NCBI GenBank assembly: GCA_012656075.1
Contig: JAAKBF010000079.1
Location: 1 to 64,000 of the forward strand
From: Phytophthora hibernalis
Taxonomy: Eukaryota > Oomycota > Peronosporomycetes > Peronosporales > Peronosporaceae
Reading direction: 5' to 3'
Length of the DNA stretch: 64,000 bases
Position 1 is the stretch's first letter. Each line of letters begins with the position of its first letter. The notes under the pieces were generated by a model. That model was not told the DNA's origin, did no database searches, and worked only from the letters and a program-made list of their open reading frames with translations. The position numbers and the translations under genes are program-made. Below, in pieces: positions 22,197 through 33,659 of this stretch.

Positions 22197-22549
22197 GCAT
22201 ACCTTTTCTCGATAACAATAACAATATTCAGCAGCAGCTACTATGAAACGCGCTTGCTCAATACTTCAACCGACATCACTGAATTGGCACCAACGATAGT
22301 CCTTCAGCCGTATCCTTCAGCCATTTCACTTCAATTCACTTCAAAATTATAAGACCCCCAATAGAAGATCACAAGCCGATTTACAACAACCCTTGCTTTA
22401 TGCCTCAAAGGCAGTCCAGACTACTCAAATTTGCTTCCAAACAAACTGGGCACGAGTTGTCTTCAAGACATTGTTTGTGGAAAGCATGGCCACATGGAAG
22501 CAATACTACATCCAGATTGGAGTTGTCTGTACACACCACAAAAATCAGA
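22197..22549. other. Convergent 3' intergenic region
   Basis: 353 bp between two convergent genes. AT-rich, no ORF of interest, no clear repeat. Confidence 0.4.
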
Positions 22550-25500
22550 TTATGTTAGTCTCTTTCTGTAAGCATGACGCATATATCCACAGGACGTACT
22601 GTCATTGATAATCACAACCGGGAGCTCGCACGCCCCGCAGGTTGAGTCATGCAGCTGTACTTCACCTCCCCAGTCACTATTCCGATACTCGAAAGATCTA
22701 CAAGCCACCGGAGCCGTGCCCACAGACATCCTCGATATCGAACCACTGTTATCACGCCGAGGGCTAATCGGTATGCACAGAGGCCCAGCATCTAGCCCTG
22801 TTTCCACAACCTTGCTTAATCGGTGTGTTGTCGTCTCTTCATCGTACTGCTTGCACTTGGATTCCCACATCTCGAATTGGTTTTGATTAATCGCAGGAGA
22901 AAGCATACCCACCTCTAGCTGTAGGACAGCCGAAAGCTGTGGCGCAAACGACACCGAACTCGTGGCAGACACATCTTCCTTATACGACGCCCAAACATTT
23001 GTATCCACAATCTCCATAATCTGCGTGATCTCGTGCTTCTGACGCTCAGTGAGCACATGGGTTTCAACAATTGTGTGATAGGTTTGTAGTGGTGTCGCAG
23101 CAAATAGCAGTGGAAAGCGTGCAAGGAGACGCACACCATAGCCGAGATTTACGGAGTTCAGCAAGGCGTGAATAACCGCAGAGCACACACGCTCGTTACG
23201 ATTCTCGAAAGACACAGACGCTTGAATTTGACTTAGAATCTTAGCTAAGCAGTCATCAGAGCTGTGGGGCAGAACTGCCACACGTTCAAACAGTGAGTCG
23301 AAAACAACGAGCTCTTCGCTTTTCGTAATAAGCGCCACCAAATCCGATAGTTCGACAAGACCACGTTTGAGTGTAACCTTGTCATCTTTTTCTTGCAGAG
23401 ATATCATCGTCAACTCGAAGAGCGCAGGGAATGCTTTGTTTTCAGCAAACATTTTCCAGCATTTTGAATGATCATAGATGAATCTATCGGGTTGGCGAAC
23501 AAGCCCCGCAACCCATGCGAAGAGGTTACACCTCGCCCCTTCATCAAACAAGTCTCCCACCACTGCACCACCCGCAAAGCACAGGTCCAAGCACCGACTA
23601 ACAACTTGTGTGTCTCTGCCTGCTTCATCTCCCTTCACTTCCAGTAGCCGGACTAGATATCGGAAGTATTTAGATGCCTGGGCCACTGTGGTCGTCTTCA
23701 AAATCTCACGGATACCAACCGTGCCACCATCAGTCGCCTCCCAGTTGAGCTCCATTCCAAAGAGAGCCTGCTCGATATTCCAAGGGTACAACACAGGATA
23801 CTTACTGACGCACAGCTCAATAGCTTCGTGAGGGCACTTTTTCAGCAAAATATCCAAAAGATGCAGAAGTAGACACAGTGAATCGCGTTCCTTCAACGCT
23901 GCGATGGCCTTACTGCTCTCTTTCTCCGAGATCCAACTCACAATTTCATCGCAGATCTCCTCTACATCCGCGCTGGAAACGACTTCATCCAGCACAATTT
24001 TCAATGCACCTGTAAACTGTCGGAGGTTACAGACTTCAGCGGCTAGATCCGGGTTAATGTACACGCCGTACTTTGCCACAAACGCCTCCGTGTCACTTGC
24101 TGTAGCTGATTCGGCAATAAAACCTTCTCCATCGCCATTCCATTGGTAGCGAGGTTCCAACGTCATTGTAATCCCCATCTCGCTTTCGTACAACCTATAA
24201 CATTCACCATTGCCACGTTCTTTTGGGTTTAAAGGGTGAAGATGCAGCTTCGATCCAGCTGCCCATACGGCAAAATAAATCGATACCAATGTTCGCACCA
24301 AGTTCCAGTCACCCTCGTTAGTGGAAGACCATCGCCATCTACAAGAGCCTCTCCTCGGGCAAACCCAGTTGTCGGTGCAGTAGTGAGCACGCTCTTATTT
24401 TCAATTGAGTCGTCGCTTCCTTCTGGGTCTTCATGTTGCGCAGTTGGGTCAAAGCAGTTCAACCACGCGTGAATTGTCGTTTGGACTTGACTCATGTCGC
24501 CTTGCAGCAAATACAAGCTCGTTAGGGATGCGCATACTCGTGTGATCCCGGACGCTGGCCAAAGTCTTCGCGTGAGTTGTCTGGTTTTTCGGCCGTTGCA
24601 GAGGCTGCCTGCAGTTCTGATACTAGTTCACTCACATCACGTCGGATGGTAGGGTCCAATTCGGGTGAGACAGCGATGCGACCACCTACCATGCATTTAA
24701 GCCTGATCTCACAGCTTGGTGTTGCGCCAAAATGCTTTTGAATTGCTCGCTGAGCTGCACGTCCTGTATCCGGAGACATCGATGCTCGGTGAACAAGACG
24801 CTTCCTGAATTTGTTAACAGGAGTTGATGTCTCGGAAGATGGCGGTGTAGATACCGACGTTTGCACCTTCAAACTCTCGATTACAGCTGGCTTTACTTTG
24901 ACCGAAACAGAATTTCCACCGTTCTCGCTAGCCCGAGCTCGACTGGTTACCTGTACGCTTCGTTCTGGGTACATGCTCCCATTTTCGTTTCTGTCCACTA
25001 CACTTTCCGGAAGGTTTAGCTGCTCGTTGATGGGTAGATTTGACGTGTACTTGAGGCTTGAATCCCAAATATCCATCGAAATCGCTTCCATAAGCACTTC
25101 TGTGTCCAAATTACTTTCGTCAGCCTCTCCAATGGTAGACATTGCGATTCGCAGTACAGAGCACTCATTGGTATCGGTCTTGAGTCTTTGGCCATGTGTA
25201 TACCTCCGCTGCAGCAGACGGGGTCCGGGTCTATCACTAGTTCATCGTCACCATTGAATTCGGGGAAATCGCAGAAGATACCAGCCGCATCAGAGCGGCC
25301 AAATGGATCAGTGATCATTGATCCGTCCATTAGGTGCGTGAGCATACTGCTACCTGGGATAAACGTTGAGAATGCCTTCGCTGCAGCGGTCGATCCATCT
25401 TTTAGTACCGGAAGAAGATTCATGTTCATGGCACCTTCCTCATTCTGGATTTGCTCGAAGCGTTTCACCTCGACCATGATCTCTTCCATGTAACTTTGAC

Positions 25501-27629
25501 GAAAGTCGTCCGCTAGCACGGCCTGAACTCGCGGCAGCTCGGGAATTTCCATCAGCCTCGCTTCCATGAAGGAACCATCGGGTGCACAAATACTTTTGGA
25601 GTACGATTGATCTGATGGTGCCAATACATCGAAATACTCAATAGGTTTGTGAAGAGTACTGCCTAATTCCAGCGTGACTTCCGTATCCGTAGAGCCTCCC
25701 TGGGCGGAAAATAATTCCGACGTCGCCGTAGTAGCCGCTGATACAGCTTGCTGCGGACGCTGCTTGAATATAACTTGCATTGGTAACGAATCAGTTGGCG
25801 CTGGGAGGCCAGACTCAACTGCCACTCTGTACTCTTCTTCCAGCGCCTGTGTCGTATCAGAAAGTGACTTCAAAGCTGCAGTGAGCTCGTCATTCTCCTC
25901 GGTCTTCGCATTGTTTCCCTCCAGATGAGCAAACCATTGTGCTTGCAGTGAATTCACAACAGTAGCATCGTTCAGACTGAATTCGACGGCAAGCTGCACA
26001 CGATAATGAATATTCACTTTAGATCAAGACAGAGGAGGCAAGTAGGCAGCAACAGAGAAGATCTTACCTCAACGGCCTTTTTCATATCATCCGCGCCATA
26101 AATCTGAAGAAATTGGTCTGCGGAGCACGACTGGATCAGAGATACCTTCGATGCTTCGCCGTGTAGGACTATCAGCGTCGTTTCGTTTACAATCTACTCG
26201 AAACGCCAGCACTCAATTATCAGACCCCGTCAAACGTTCGTTAAGCGCTTCAAATCATGCATACCTTTAAGTCGTGGATGATTCCCAAATCCAAGTGCCA
26301 CTCGACAATTTCTACGGCGAAAGGGTCGAGGAAGAACAGCACGCTTGACCCGACGTTCCAGCTCACTAGTAACGTGGTCGCGTCTTTCACGTCTTGCGGG
26401 GCGTAGGGAGGATCTTGCAGAAACTGAAAGCGGCCAAGCTTGTTAATTGTCAAATTGCGAGGCTGAATTCCTAGGAAATGGTGAAGTTCGTTATGCCCAA
26501 CTTGATACAGATCTTCATCCCGATACAACAAGAAAACAAATGCCAGCATCCAATACGCATACCTTCTTCCATAGTGCAGTCAGGACTTTGGAGAAATGGT
26601 GTAGGATTCTTGCTCAGCGAGAATTTCAGCGTCGACGAAACTGTACCTGATTGCGGGTCTGCAACCCACACGCGTCGCCCTGGTCGGGACGAAAACACTT
26701 TGGTTTCTCGTTTTTCGCTGGATCAATCGACTCGACGTTGAGGCTGGTAAAGAAGCATGCGCCGTACGCTCCTTGCCGCGCCTTCGTACCAATCTGGACA
26801 GCGCTGCCGTCCCCAGCAGTCAGGTTCAAAAGCAGCACGCGCAGCTGAGACGACACCATCAGGATGTACGAGCGATCGCTCTTGGCTAAATCTAACTGAG
26901 CACGTTTAACAGCCACACCATCAGCTTCCTCTCCCTGCAACTGCACCACTCCTGCTGTGCTTTACCTGAACAATCCCCGTCTCCTCCTTCAGCAGCAGCT
27001 CCGTGTCCGTACTACCGAAGATCGCCGACATGCCAGCACGCAACACCGTCTGACACACGAGGCCTGCATTACACGCCGAGAAAAGCCTGGACCCACGCTT
27101 ATCCCACAGGAAGCACGTGATGGCGAAGCCCGCGTGGAAGTCGTGCGAGAACTCGACCTTCTCTCAATCTTGTGGTAGTCTGAGAGCTGGATCGCGTACA
27201 CGACGCCGCGCGTAGTGCCCACCACAAGGCGCTTCTGCAGCGGACAGATGCTCACACACGTGACGGCCACACGGTCGTTGCTGGGCGGCGAGATCATCTT
27301 CACCAGGTGGTATTTAGCGCGGCCGTCGCCCTCGCCGCGACTCAGCGCCGACGTCGCATACAGGTACACGCTGCCATTGTTGGCCCTGGATGCGGAATGC
27401 GGAATGAAGAACACGGTAAGTCAGTACTTGCACTGACCATCACTCTTTTCCATTCTGCATTAGCGTAGGACTTAAGATACGTACCCGCAGGCGAGGAAGT
27501 TCTCGGACGCGTGCACGCAGGTGAAGCGCACCTTGCGGTTTTGCGTGCCCAGTCCCAGGTCCTTGTAGTGTAGCAGCGGACGGCTGCGCACGGCGGTGGC
27601 GGTCGCCGCGTCTCCCCGTTGGGCGGCAT
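22550..27629 (-). CDS. HPS5/TECPR2-like WD40 protein
   Basis: Large minus-strand gene. The N-terminal exons (27629 down to about 26600) form a beta-propeller: LLHYKDLGLGTQNRKVRFTC, then SENFLACG, NNGSVYLYATSALSRG, VTCVSICPLQKRLVVGTTRG and YILMVSSQLRVLLLNL. Middle exons include IVNETTLIVLHGEASKVSLI (about 26100-26190), a long acidic linker (24520-26010) and an alpha-helical C-terminal half of about 580 residues (22550-24301) with LLHLLDILLKKCPHEAIEL. Order and length resemble HPS5, a BLOC-2 subunit in lysosome-related organelle traffic, or the propeller of TECPR2; no Tectonin repeats are seen at the end. Frames change at 27614-27617, near 27160, 26700, 25180, 24520 and 24240. Family call moderate. 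Confidence 0.55.
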
Positions 27630-27974
27630 CAGATCGAAGGGAGCACCACGATCTCTCTTGGCTTTTGTATGATGTTGAACTGAGATGTCAAACGAGTATT
27701 TTACCGTTAACTAACCGTTTTGTATTCGCTCCGTTTTTCCAAACAGCGATATCGGTACACGGTATAAGACGGAAGCAAGTAGTCGGCGACAGTTTACGCG
27801 TCCGTGGGCAACGCACAAGTGCCGCCTCTAACTGTATCAACGCGTCGTTAGGATTATCCACCCATCGCGTCTTTCGCGAGCGCAGAAGACCCAGCAGTCA
27901 ACGCAGCGAGTAGGGAGCAATCCCAGACGTAGGCAGACACGCTGGTAGACCAGGCTTCTTCTCGCGTTCCGAGC
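27630..27974. promoter_or_regulatory. Divergent promoter region
   Basis: 345 bp between two divergently transcribed genes. No ORF. It should contain both promoters; no specific element can be assigned with confidence. Confidence 0.35.
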
Positions 27975-28994
27975 ATGTACATGCGCTCGGACTTTGCCGC
28001 GCTTCGAGTGCGCAAAGATGTGAATGAGGTGCGACCGAGGCTGCTGCTGTTATTGCAGACGCAGTTGACGGAAACTGACCTTGATGTTGCTGGGGCTATA
28101 TAGCTGTCCAAGGCCAAGTTCACGTGCAGCCAAGCGAAGACGCGCGTGGATTTCCCTGATGGGGCTGACAACATGCTGCGACTCATCTTTACGATCTCGA
28201 TCGCAGACGTGTCCGGTCCGTTCGCTAATGGAGACTTCACCTTCTTCGTGGAGATCCCCAAGACGTATCCGTTTCATGGTAAGATCTCACTGCGAGTGAT
28301 TCGATGACCTTTGCCGTTGTAGCATGTTGTAGGAACTAATATTCTTCTTGTGATGTTCGGTGTAATCTTTTCGCTAATGGCGAATTACAGCTCCCAGCGT
28401 GAGGTGCCTTACCAGGTGAGCTGCAATAAAAAGGCGTAGGATTGCTTTCTTTTCGAAATGGGCTGTCAAACTGACGTGGCGTGTGCTGGATTTCTTTTTC
28501 CTCGCAGGGTGTGGCATCCTAATGTCGACATGGCAACTGGCAAGGTGATGATGCCAATTCTCGGCAAGGACTGGCGTCCTGTGCTCAGCATCAATACCGT
28601 GTTGCTCGGATTACAGGTACAGTTTTGCTTTTGCGGATGCGTGTTTGTGTTGGATCCTAACTTTGGTTGTGGCTTTGCTTTTCGAAGTTAATTTTTTGGA
28701 ACCTGGTATCGAATACATTCTCAACTCTGTAGCAGCTGAACAATTGCATCAAAACCCGGAGCAGTTCAAGAAAGCGGTGCAGCAGATTTTATGCGGGGAA
28801 ATTTTTACGGTGTCGACTTCCCGGCGCATCCGCGGCAGATCGAAAAGCAGCGTCAGAGCTGGGGACGTCGCGTGAAACGGCCGCGTGACGAAGATGCAAG
28901 CAGTGAATGTGACGCCATGGCAAGCCCAAATGCCAGCGACGCCATCGGCATTGAAGCTCCTGCATTCATGGATTGCAGCGGCGCCTCAGCTTGA
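27975..28994 (+). CDS. UBC12/UBE2M-like E2 fold lacking the catalytic cysteine
   Basis: Five exons: 27975-28028, 28104-28278, a 25-nt micro-exon 28392-28416, 28508-28616 and 28688-28994, all with GT-AG introns. The spliced frame gives RVRKDVNELSKAKF, the E2 core with FTFFVEIPKTYPFHAPSV, then CLTRVWHPNVDMATGKVMMP and ILGKDWRPVLSINTVLLGLQ. In NEDD8 E2 enzymes the segment after HPNID is NVCLNILREDWKPVL; here the Cys position is Met (KVMMPIL). The protein keeps the UBC12-like fold but should not form a thioester, as in UEV proteins. A hydrophilic tail (KRPRDEDASSECDAMASPN) follows. Frame slips occur at the T run 28692-28697 and near 28797. Confidence 0.72.
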
Positions 28995-30043
28995 AACGAC
29001 CTCGTATCGAGTAAGCAGCTTTGATGCCTCACTGCGCTGTCCCCCTTGGCAGAAAGTTTTCCGATTGATTTTAAAGTTTTCGTCACTTACACCGCACTAG
29101 ATAATATATTTAACGCCGATATCCAAAGGTATTCAACAGACAACAGGTTTCCATGGGCAAATTATAGAATCCGTCGTCGGATTTTTATGTGCCAACTAAC
29201 GTGTCAGGAGCCGTGGTGAACAAATCCATAATGCCAATAGGCGAACTTAGGCGTGGTTGTGTGTCCAGCCGTAGCTCAGGTACGCTGCAAGTTGCAGATA
29301 CACTGTATCAATTGTACCTATCTGATACAGTGGAGAAGTACGACAGCATGCTCGCTGCCATTTAGGCCCAGGTGTTCGGCCGCGGGCATCTCTTGCAATG
29401 GTGTTCGCATGCAAACATCCAAGCATACTCCTGGCCCAGGAGTCCTGGGTCATAAAACTTCGTGGAAAGTCTTCGTGGCGCAATTGGCTATGGCCCGTAA
29501 CCATAATGCTACGGATACCCGTAGCGTTGGGGTATTCGTAGCATACATCTGTTCACCTACTTCGAGGAATATAGCGGACGCTGTGCACATGCCAGGCATG
29601 TGCACAGCGTCGGCATGATGCCTGCCCATAAAGCTGTCGAAAGGGGGTCTGAAAGCAGATCGATCACCCCCGCCGCCTGGGGAAATTTTAAGGCTCGCGT
29701 ATGGGCATACGTTGACCAGCCCCCACTGATGTATTATAGTAGTCTACACCTGCGCTTGCTGCTTCGCGATAGATTGCACCTCCATAGCAATGTTACCGTT
29801 GTAGCAGTGCCAAAACGTGCCCACTTAGCGAATTGTGTCAGGAAACGTGGTTGGCAAATCAACCACGCACTTTCTGCATTTAATTTAAAATCACCACGGA
29901 TTTTGTCATTTACCGGTACCCGGTTTCCATCGAGCCTACATTCATCGAGGACCTGTAGCCTTGTGGTTTTAACACAAAATAACAAAAATACCCAGATGTT
30001 GCCCCAATACCGGTATTAATACCTACTCAGCCATTCGCTGAAA
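28995..30043. other. Intergenic with a cluster of inverted repeats
   Basis: No gene seen. 29270-29610 is rich in hairpins, including one perfect 14-bp inverted repeat (29580-29608) and a 15-bp one with one mismatch (about 29507-29545). 29469-29494 matches the 5' half of a tRNA-Asn-like sequence (GTCTTCGTGGCGCAATTGG) without a B box. Two TACCGGTA palindromes at 29911-29918 and 30008-30015 precede the next gene. Confidence 0.45.
29580..29608. repeat. Perfect 14-bp inverted repeat, 1-nt spacer
   Basis: Left arm GCTGTGCACATGCC (29580-29593), spacer A, right arm exactly complementary (29595-29608). It is too far from gene ends to be read as a terminator and lies in a hairpin-rich stretch. Confidence 0.8.
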
Positions 30044-30741
30044 ATGGCGACACCAGAGGAGCTGCAGCAGAAGCTTCTGCATGACGCGCAATCGACGGGC
30101 GACATGAGTCGCCTGCTGAAGCAGGAGATTGCGCTGTTTCAGCGCAGCATGTACAAGAACCACAGCCAGCACCGCCGCGCCTTCTTCTTCCAGAACCTGC
30201 AGCAGGTCAAGCGATGTCTGCGCGATTTCAAGGTGGAAGCTCTCATTGCCACGTTCGCGGAGGCTGTTTCTGTGTTAAAGAAATTGGAGCTGGAGCCAGG
30301 AGCACACCACATTTCATGGAAGCTGCTGGCTTCGGACCTCAAGGTCAGCACCGACGCTGTGCTGCGAAAACTCGTAGCGGCTGCGCTCGCTGCAGCGGAG
30401 GTGATCCGAGCAGCCCAAAAGGCCTACAAAGGTACAGGGGTGCAGAGTATACAACATTGGCGTACTATTTACTGACGGTTGTGGATTTCTCGACAGGCTT
30501 GATGGTGCAATTCGCAATGACCTACTTCATGCCGTTTGCGCTGATGATGAACAGCATCCTTGCACGACTGACTGTGCTGTTCAAAACGGTGCTCGTGCGC
30601 GCTATCGAGCTTCACGGGGGCATCACACTGGTGTACCTGAACGAAGTTACCAAGTCGAATCCGCTGCGTGCCAAGGTCACTGCTGTGCAGCTCCGCGGGT
30701 ACCAGATTCCAAGTGACGTTCTCCAGATCGCCAACGCATAG
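30044..30741 (+). CDS. NEPRO/Rmp1-like RNase MRP-associated protein
   Basis: Two exons: 30044-30431 and 30497-30741, with a 65-bp phase-1 GT-AG intron. The protein of about 210 residues starts MATPEELQQKLLHDAQSTGD. It contains LKQEIALFQRSMYKNHSQHR followed by FQNLQQVKRCLR, which resembles the N-terminal domain of NEPRO and the Rmp1 subunit of RNase MRP (a nucleolar RNA-processing complex). A second, more hydrophobic helical part follows (LMVQFAMTYFMPFALMMNSI). The reading frame is intact through the splice. Family call rests on the NHSQHRR-containing motif and size. Confidence 0.6.
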
Positions 30742-30939
30742 AGCAGCTACAGCAATTGTTGTAGCTCAAGACACACCCGGAAGTACATGACGTAAAATAC
30801 ATGGTATCGATATAAAGCGAGCAAGGAAGCATACTGGACCGCTTCGCTTGACATGCACCCCCAACAATCAGTCTGGATACGGACTGTGCGCAAAACGGAG
30901 CTGCTTTGACTAAGCCACGGCGACTGCAGCGCTGTCTAA

Positions 30940-31642
30940 TCACGAGCTGCTTGGTGGCGTGCTGTAGCCCACAATCGTCTTGTGGAACTCCACGACGCCC
31001 TGCAGACAAAACATGCCAGTTAGCATACACAGCAGCCAGCTTGACAACCGCTCCAACGGACCTGCACGCTGAGATCGAGTTCCCGTGTGGTCATGTCTTG
31101 GTCCATCTCGACCTGCACGCCAATAGTGCGCATTGCCGGTGCTGTACCACAGTATAACCCCAGTCAACACCAGCCATCCACAACTCCAACTACACCACGC
31201 CCTCACCACTGCAAGTGCACGACTTCTTGGTGAGTCCGCAGCGGTTGCACTTGTAATTGGACGGCACCAACGGACACACGTGGCCCTTCTTCGGCTCGCC
31301 ACACTGCCCAGCATAAGACAGTACTCAGTCACCACCTCTCTATACCTCCACCTCGTTCTTCATAGTCACACCTTGCTGCAGCGGTAGTTGCCTCGGTTCC
31401 GGTTCTGGTTCTTGTTCGCGAGGTCCATGTCAAAATTGGCGTCCAGGCCAAGCAGGCCCTTGTTGCCGTCCTGCAGCTGGTCCATGAAGCTCGGGTCAGC
31501 TCCGGGCATCATAGGCATCGCCCCCATTCCGTAGTCCATCATCCCCACTACAGACCACAGTCGTTAGCACCCTGTAGACCGCCACATAGCATACTGAGCG
31601 CTACGAACTGCCATTCACGTCCATCGGCATGTTCCTGTTCAT
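30940..31642 (-). CDS. Small zinc-binding protein with CSKCGEPKKGHVCP motif
   Basis: Minus-strand multi-exon gene starting at 31642 (MNRNMPMDVNG). A Met/Gly-rich stretch (MGMMDYGMGAMPMMPGADPS) is followed by an acidic piece and a basic NKNQNRNRGNYRCSK. The next exon completes a Cys cluster: CGEPKKGHVCP, then YKCNRCGLTKKSCTCS. The last exons read MRTIGVQVEMDQD and VVEFHKTIVGYSTPPSSS, stopping at 30940-30942. Six or more Cys plus His in CxxC/HxC spacing suggest one or two zinc sites and a nucleic-acid or protein-binding role (inference). It is divergent from NUP62, 151 bp apart. I do not recognise a named family. Confidence 0.6.
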
Positions 31643-31793
31643 CGTCTCCGGTTTAAAGCGAAGGCTGAGAAAATATCCGCACCACACGCTTTTACACAAC
31701 TAGCCTCTCGAACAGCATATCCACTCGATCCGCCATTCCACAACGTGGGATAGCTTTTCCGCCCGACACTATCGACCACCCGCCCTCGCAGCC

Positions 31794-33451
31794 ATGTCCT
31801 TCAGCTTCGGCCAGGCCAGCGGCGGCAGCTCCGGCTTCTCGTTTGGCGCCAGCTCCACCGCCCCAACCGCGCCCACTGCGTCTTCTGCAGCTCCGGCCGG
31901 CGGCTTCAGCTTCGGCGCCACGTCCAGCGCCCCCGCGGCGTCCTCCGGCTTCAGCTTCGGTGCAGGCGCCAAGACGGCGGCTCCAGCTCCCAGTTCCGCC
32001 GGTTTCAGCTTCGGTGCGACGCCTGCAGGCCCCTCTGAAGCCAAGAGCAGCGCTGCGCCTGCTGCGTCCTCCAGTTTCAGCTTCGGAGCTCCAGCAGCTG
32101 ATGTCAAACCTGTCGCTGCTGTGTCTACAGGCTCTTCTGAATTCTCGTTCGGTGCCAAGGCGCCGGTAGCTGAAGCCCAGCCGGCGACGTCGTCAGGCTT
32201 CGGCTTTGGAGCTCCTGCTGCCTCTGCGGAGGCGAAAACTGCTGCCCCTGTTTCATCGGGCTTCAGTTTCGGTGCCACGGCGGAAGCCAAACCTGCTGCG
32301 TCGACTGGAGGCTTCAGCTTTGGTCCCACAGGTGGATCGACGACCACGGATGCTGCGAAGCCAACGGAGGTGAAGCCCGCAGCTTCGGGGTTTTCGTTCG
32401 GAGCGTCGACTTCCGGAGCTACGGCCAGTGGAGCGGCGACCAGCACCGCAACGACTGCTTCGACGGGTGGATTCGGGTTTGGAGCTGCCGCGACTACGTC
32501 TGGCGGGGAGAGCAAGACGGAGACGACGGCCGCAGCACCTTCTTTCGGATTCGGAACGTCTACAGCGGCTTCTGGTTCGACTACGACAGCCACTACGACG
32601 GCGACGACCACAGCCATTACCGCCCCCGTTACGGCGACAGACAAACCCCCTGCTGAGTACATGGGTAAAACCATCGAGGTACGACGGCTTTTTGCTTGAT
32701 GGATGAGAATGTGACCGCTCACAAATTGCATTTTGACTGCAGGATATCATTAATACGTGGAGCGAGCAGCTGGAGCGAAACGCTGACACATTCACTACAG
32801 AAGCTGTTAAAGGTACGATTGTCGCGAACAACCGGACTGCCGATTAATGACACATGTGTATGTACCCCTGGCCACCGTAATGACGTCTTGTTGCCCGTTA
32901 AATAGTGAGCAAGTGGGACAGCGACCTAATGGACAGTCAGAGAAAGCTTGGCGACATTGCCGGCGATGTGCGACGTATCCAAGTCGCTCAGAACGAGCTG
33001 GATACGAACCTGGACACGATTTTTGCGTACCAAATGGAGCTGAAGTCGACGCTTGAGGTACGAATGTGATCTTTCTCGGTATGTTGCATGGAAGGTGGTT
33101 CTGATCGTTGTGTTCACGTTTGCGCTGCAGCAATTGGAGAAGAGTGTGGACAAGATGTACGAGTCTCAGGACCAGATGCCCGTAGCCGCGGATATTGAGC
33201 GTGAGCAGACATTGCAGCTGTCGGTGGATATCGATGATCAGTTGAACTCCATGACGACAACGCTGAAGGAGACGGTGGAGAAGCTGAACAAGGCTCAGGA
33301 TGATGTTGCTGATGAAAACAACCCGATGGTGCAGATCATGAAGGTGCTCAACGTGCACCACAACTCGCTCCAGTGGATCGAAGGTAGCGCCGGCCGGATC
33401 AACGGTGAAATTTCACAGTTGTCCCGCAAGCTGCAGGATTCGTCCATTTAA
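31794..33451 (+). CDS. NUP62: Nucleoporin NUP62/NSP1-like FG protein
   Basis: Four exons: 31794-32678, 32743-32812, 32906-33057 and 33131-33451, all GT-AG. Exon 1 is an FG domain with many FSFG/FGFG repeats (SGFSFGA, GFGFGA) in Ala/Ser/Thr/Pro-rich spacers, starting MSFSFGQASGG. The later exons form the conserved coiled-coil Nsp1_C domain: DIINTWSEQLERNADTFTTE, then VSKWDSDLMDSQRKLGDIAG and LNVHHNSLQWIEG. NUP62 sits in the central channel complex of the nuclear pore and binds transport receptors through its FG repeats. Length of about 475 residues fits the family, and all splice junctions keep the frame. Confidence 0.92.
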
Positions 33452-33659
33452 TAGCCTAAGCGCGAAGCAAGCCGTAAGAAGAGCTGCTTTGTGGCCAGCG
33501 TGCAGGCGACACACGAGAACTCGTGTTATTTGTTGAGTCTTCGGGTGTCGATACGGTTATCGCTGGACTGCCGAATAGATATCGTTTCGCCTTATGATTG
33601 GTAGTCTTGTGCCTCCGAAGTTGTCCTGAACTAACTTGTTCACGTCCCTTTATAGTGCC

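Noticed and set aside
29469..29545. tRNA-Asn gene
   Set aside because: Only the 5' half matches; no B box or 3' acceptor arm.
31769..32831. Minus-strand ORFs of 320 and 192 aa opposite the NUP62 FG exon
   Set aside because: Low-complexity shadows of FSFG codons; the plus strand splices into the conserved Nsp1_C coiled coil.
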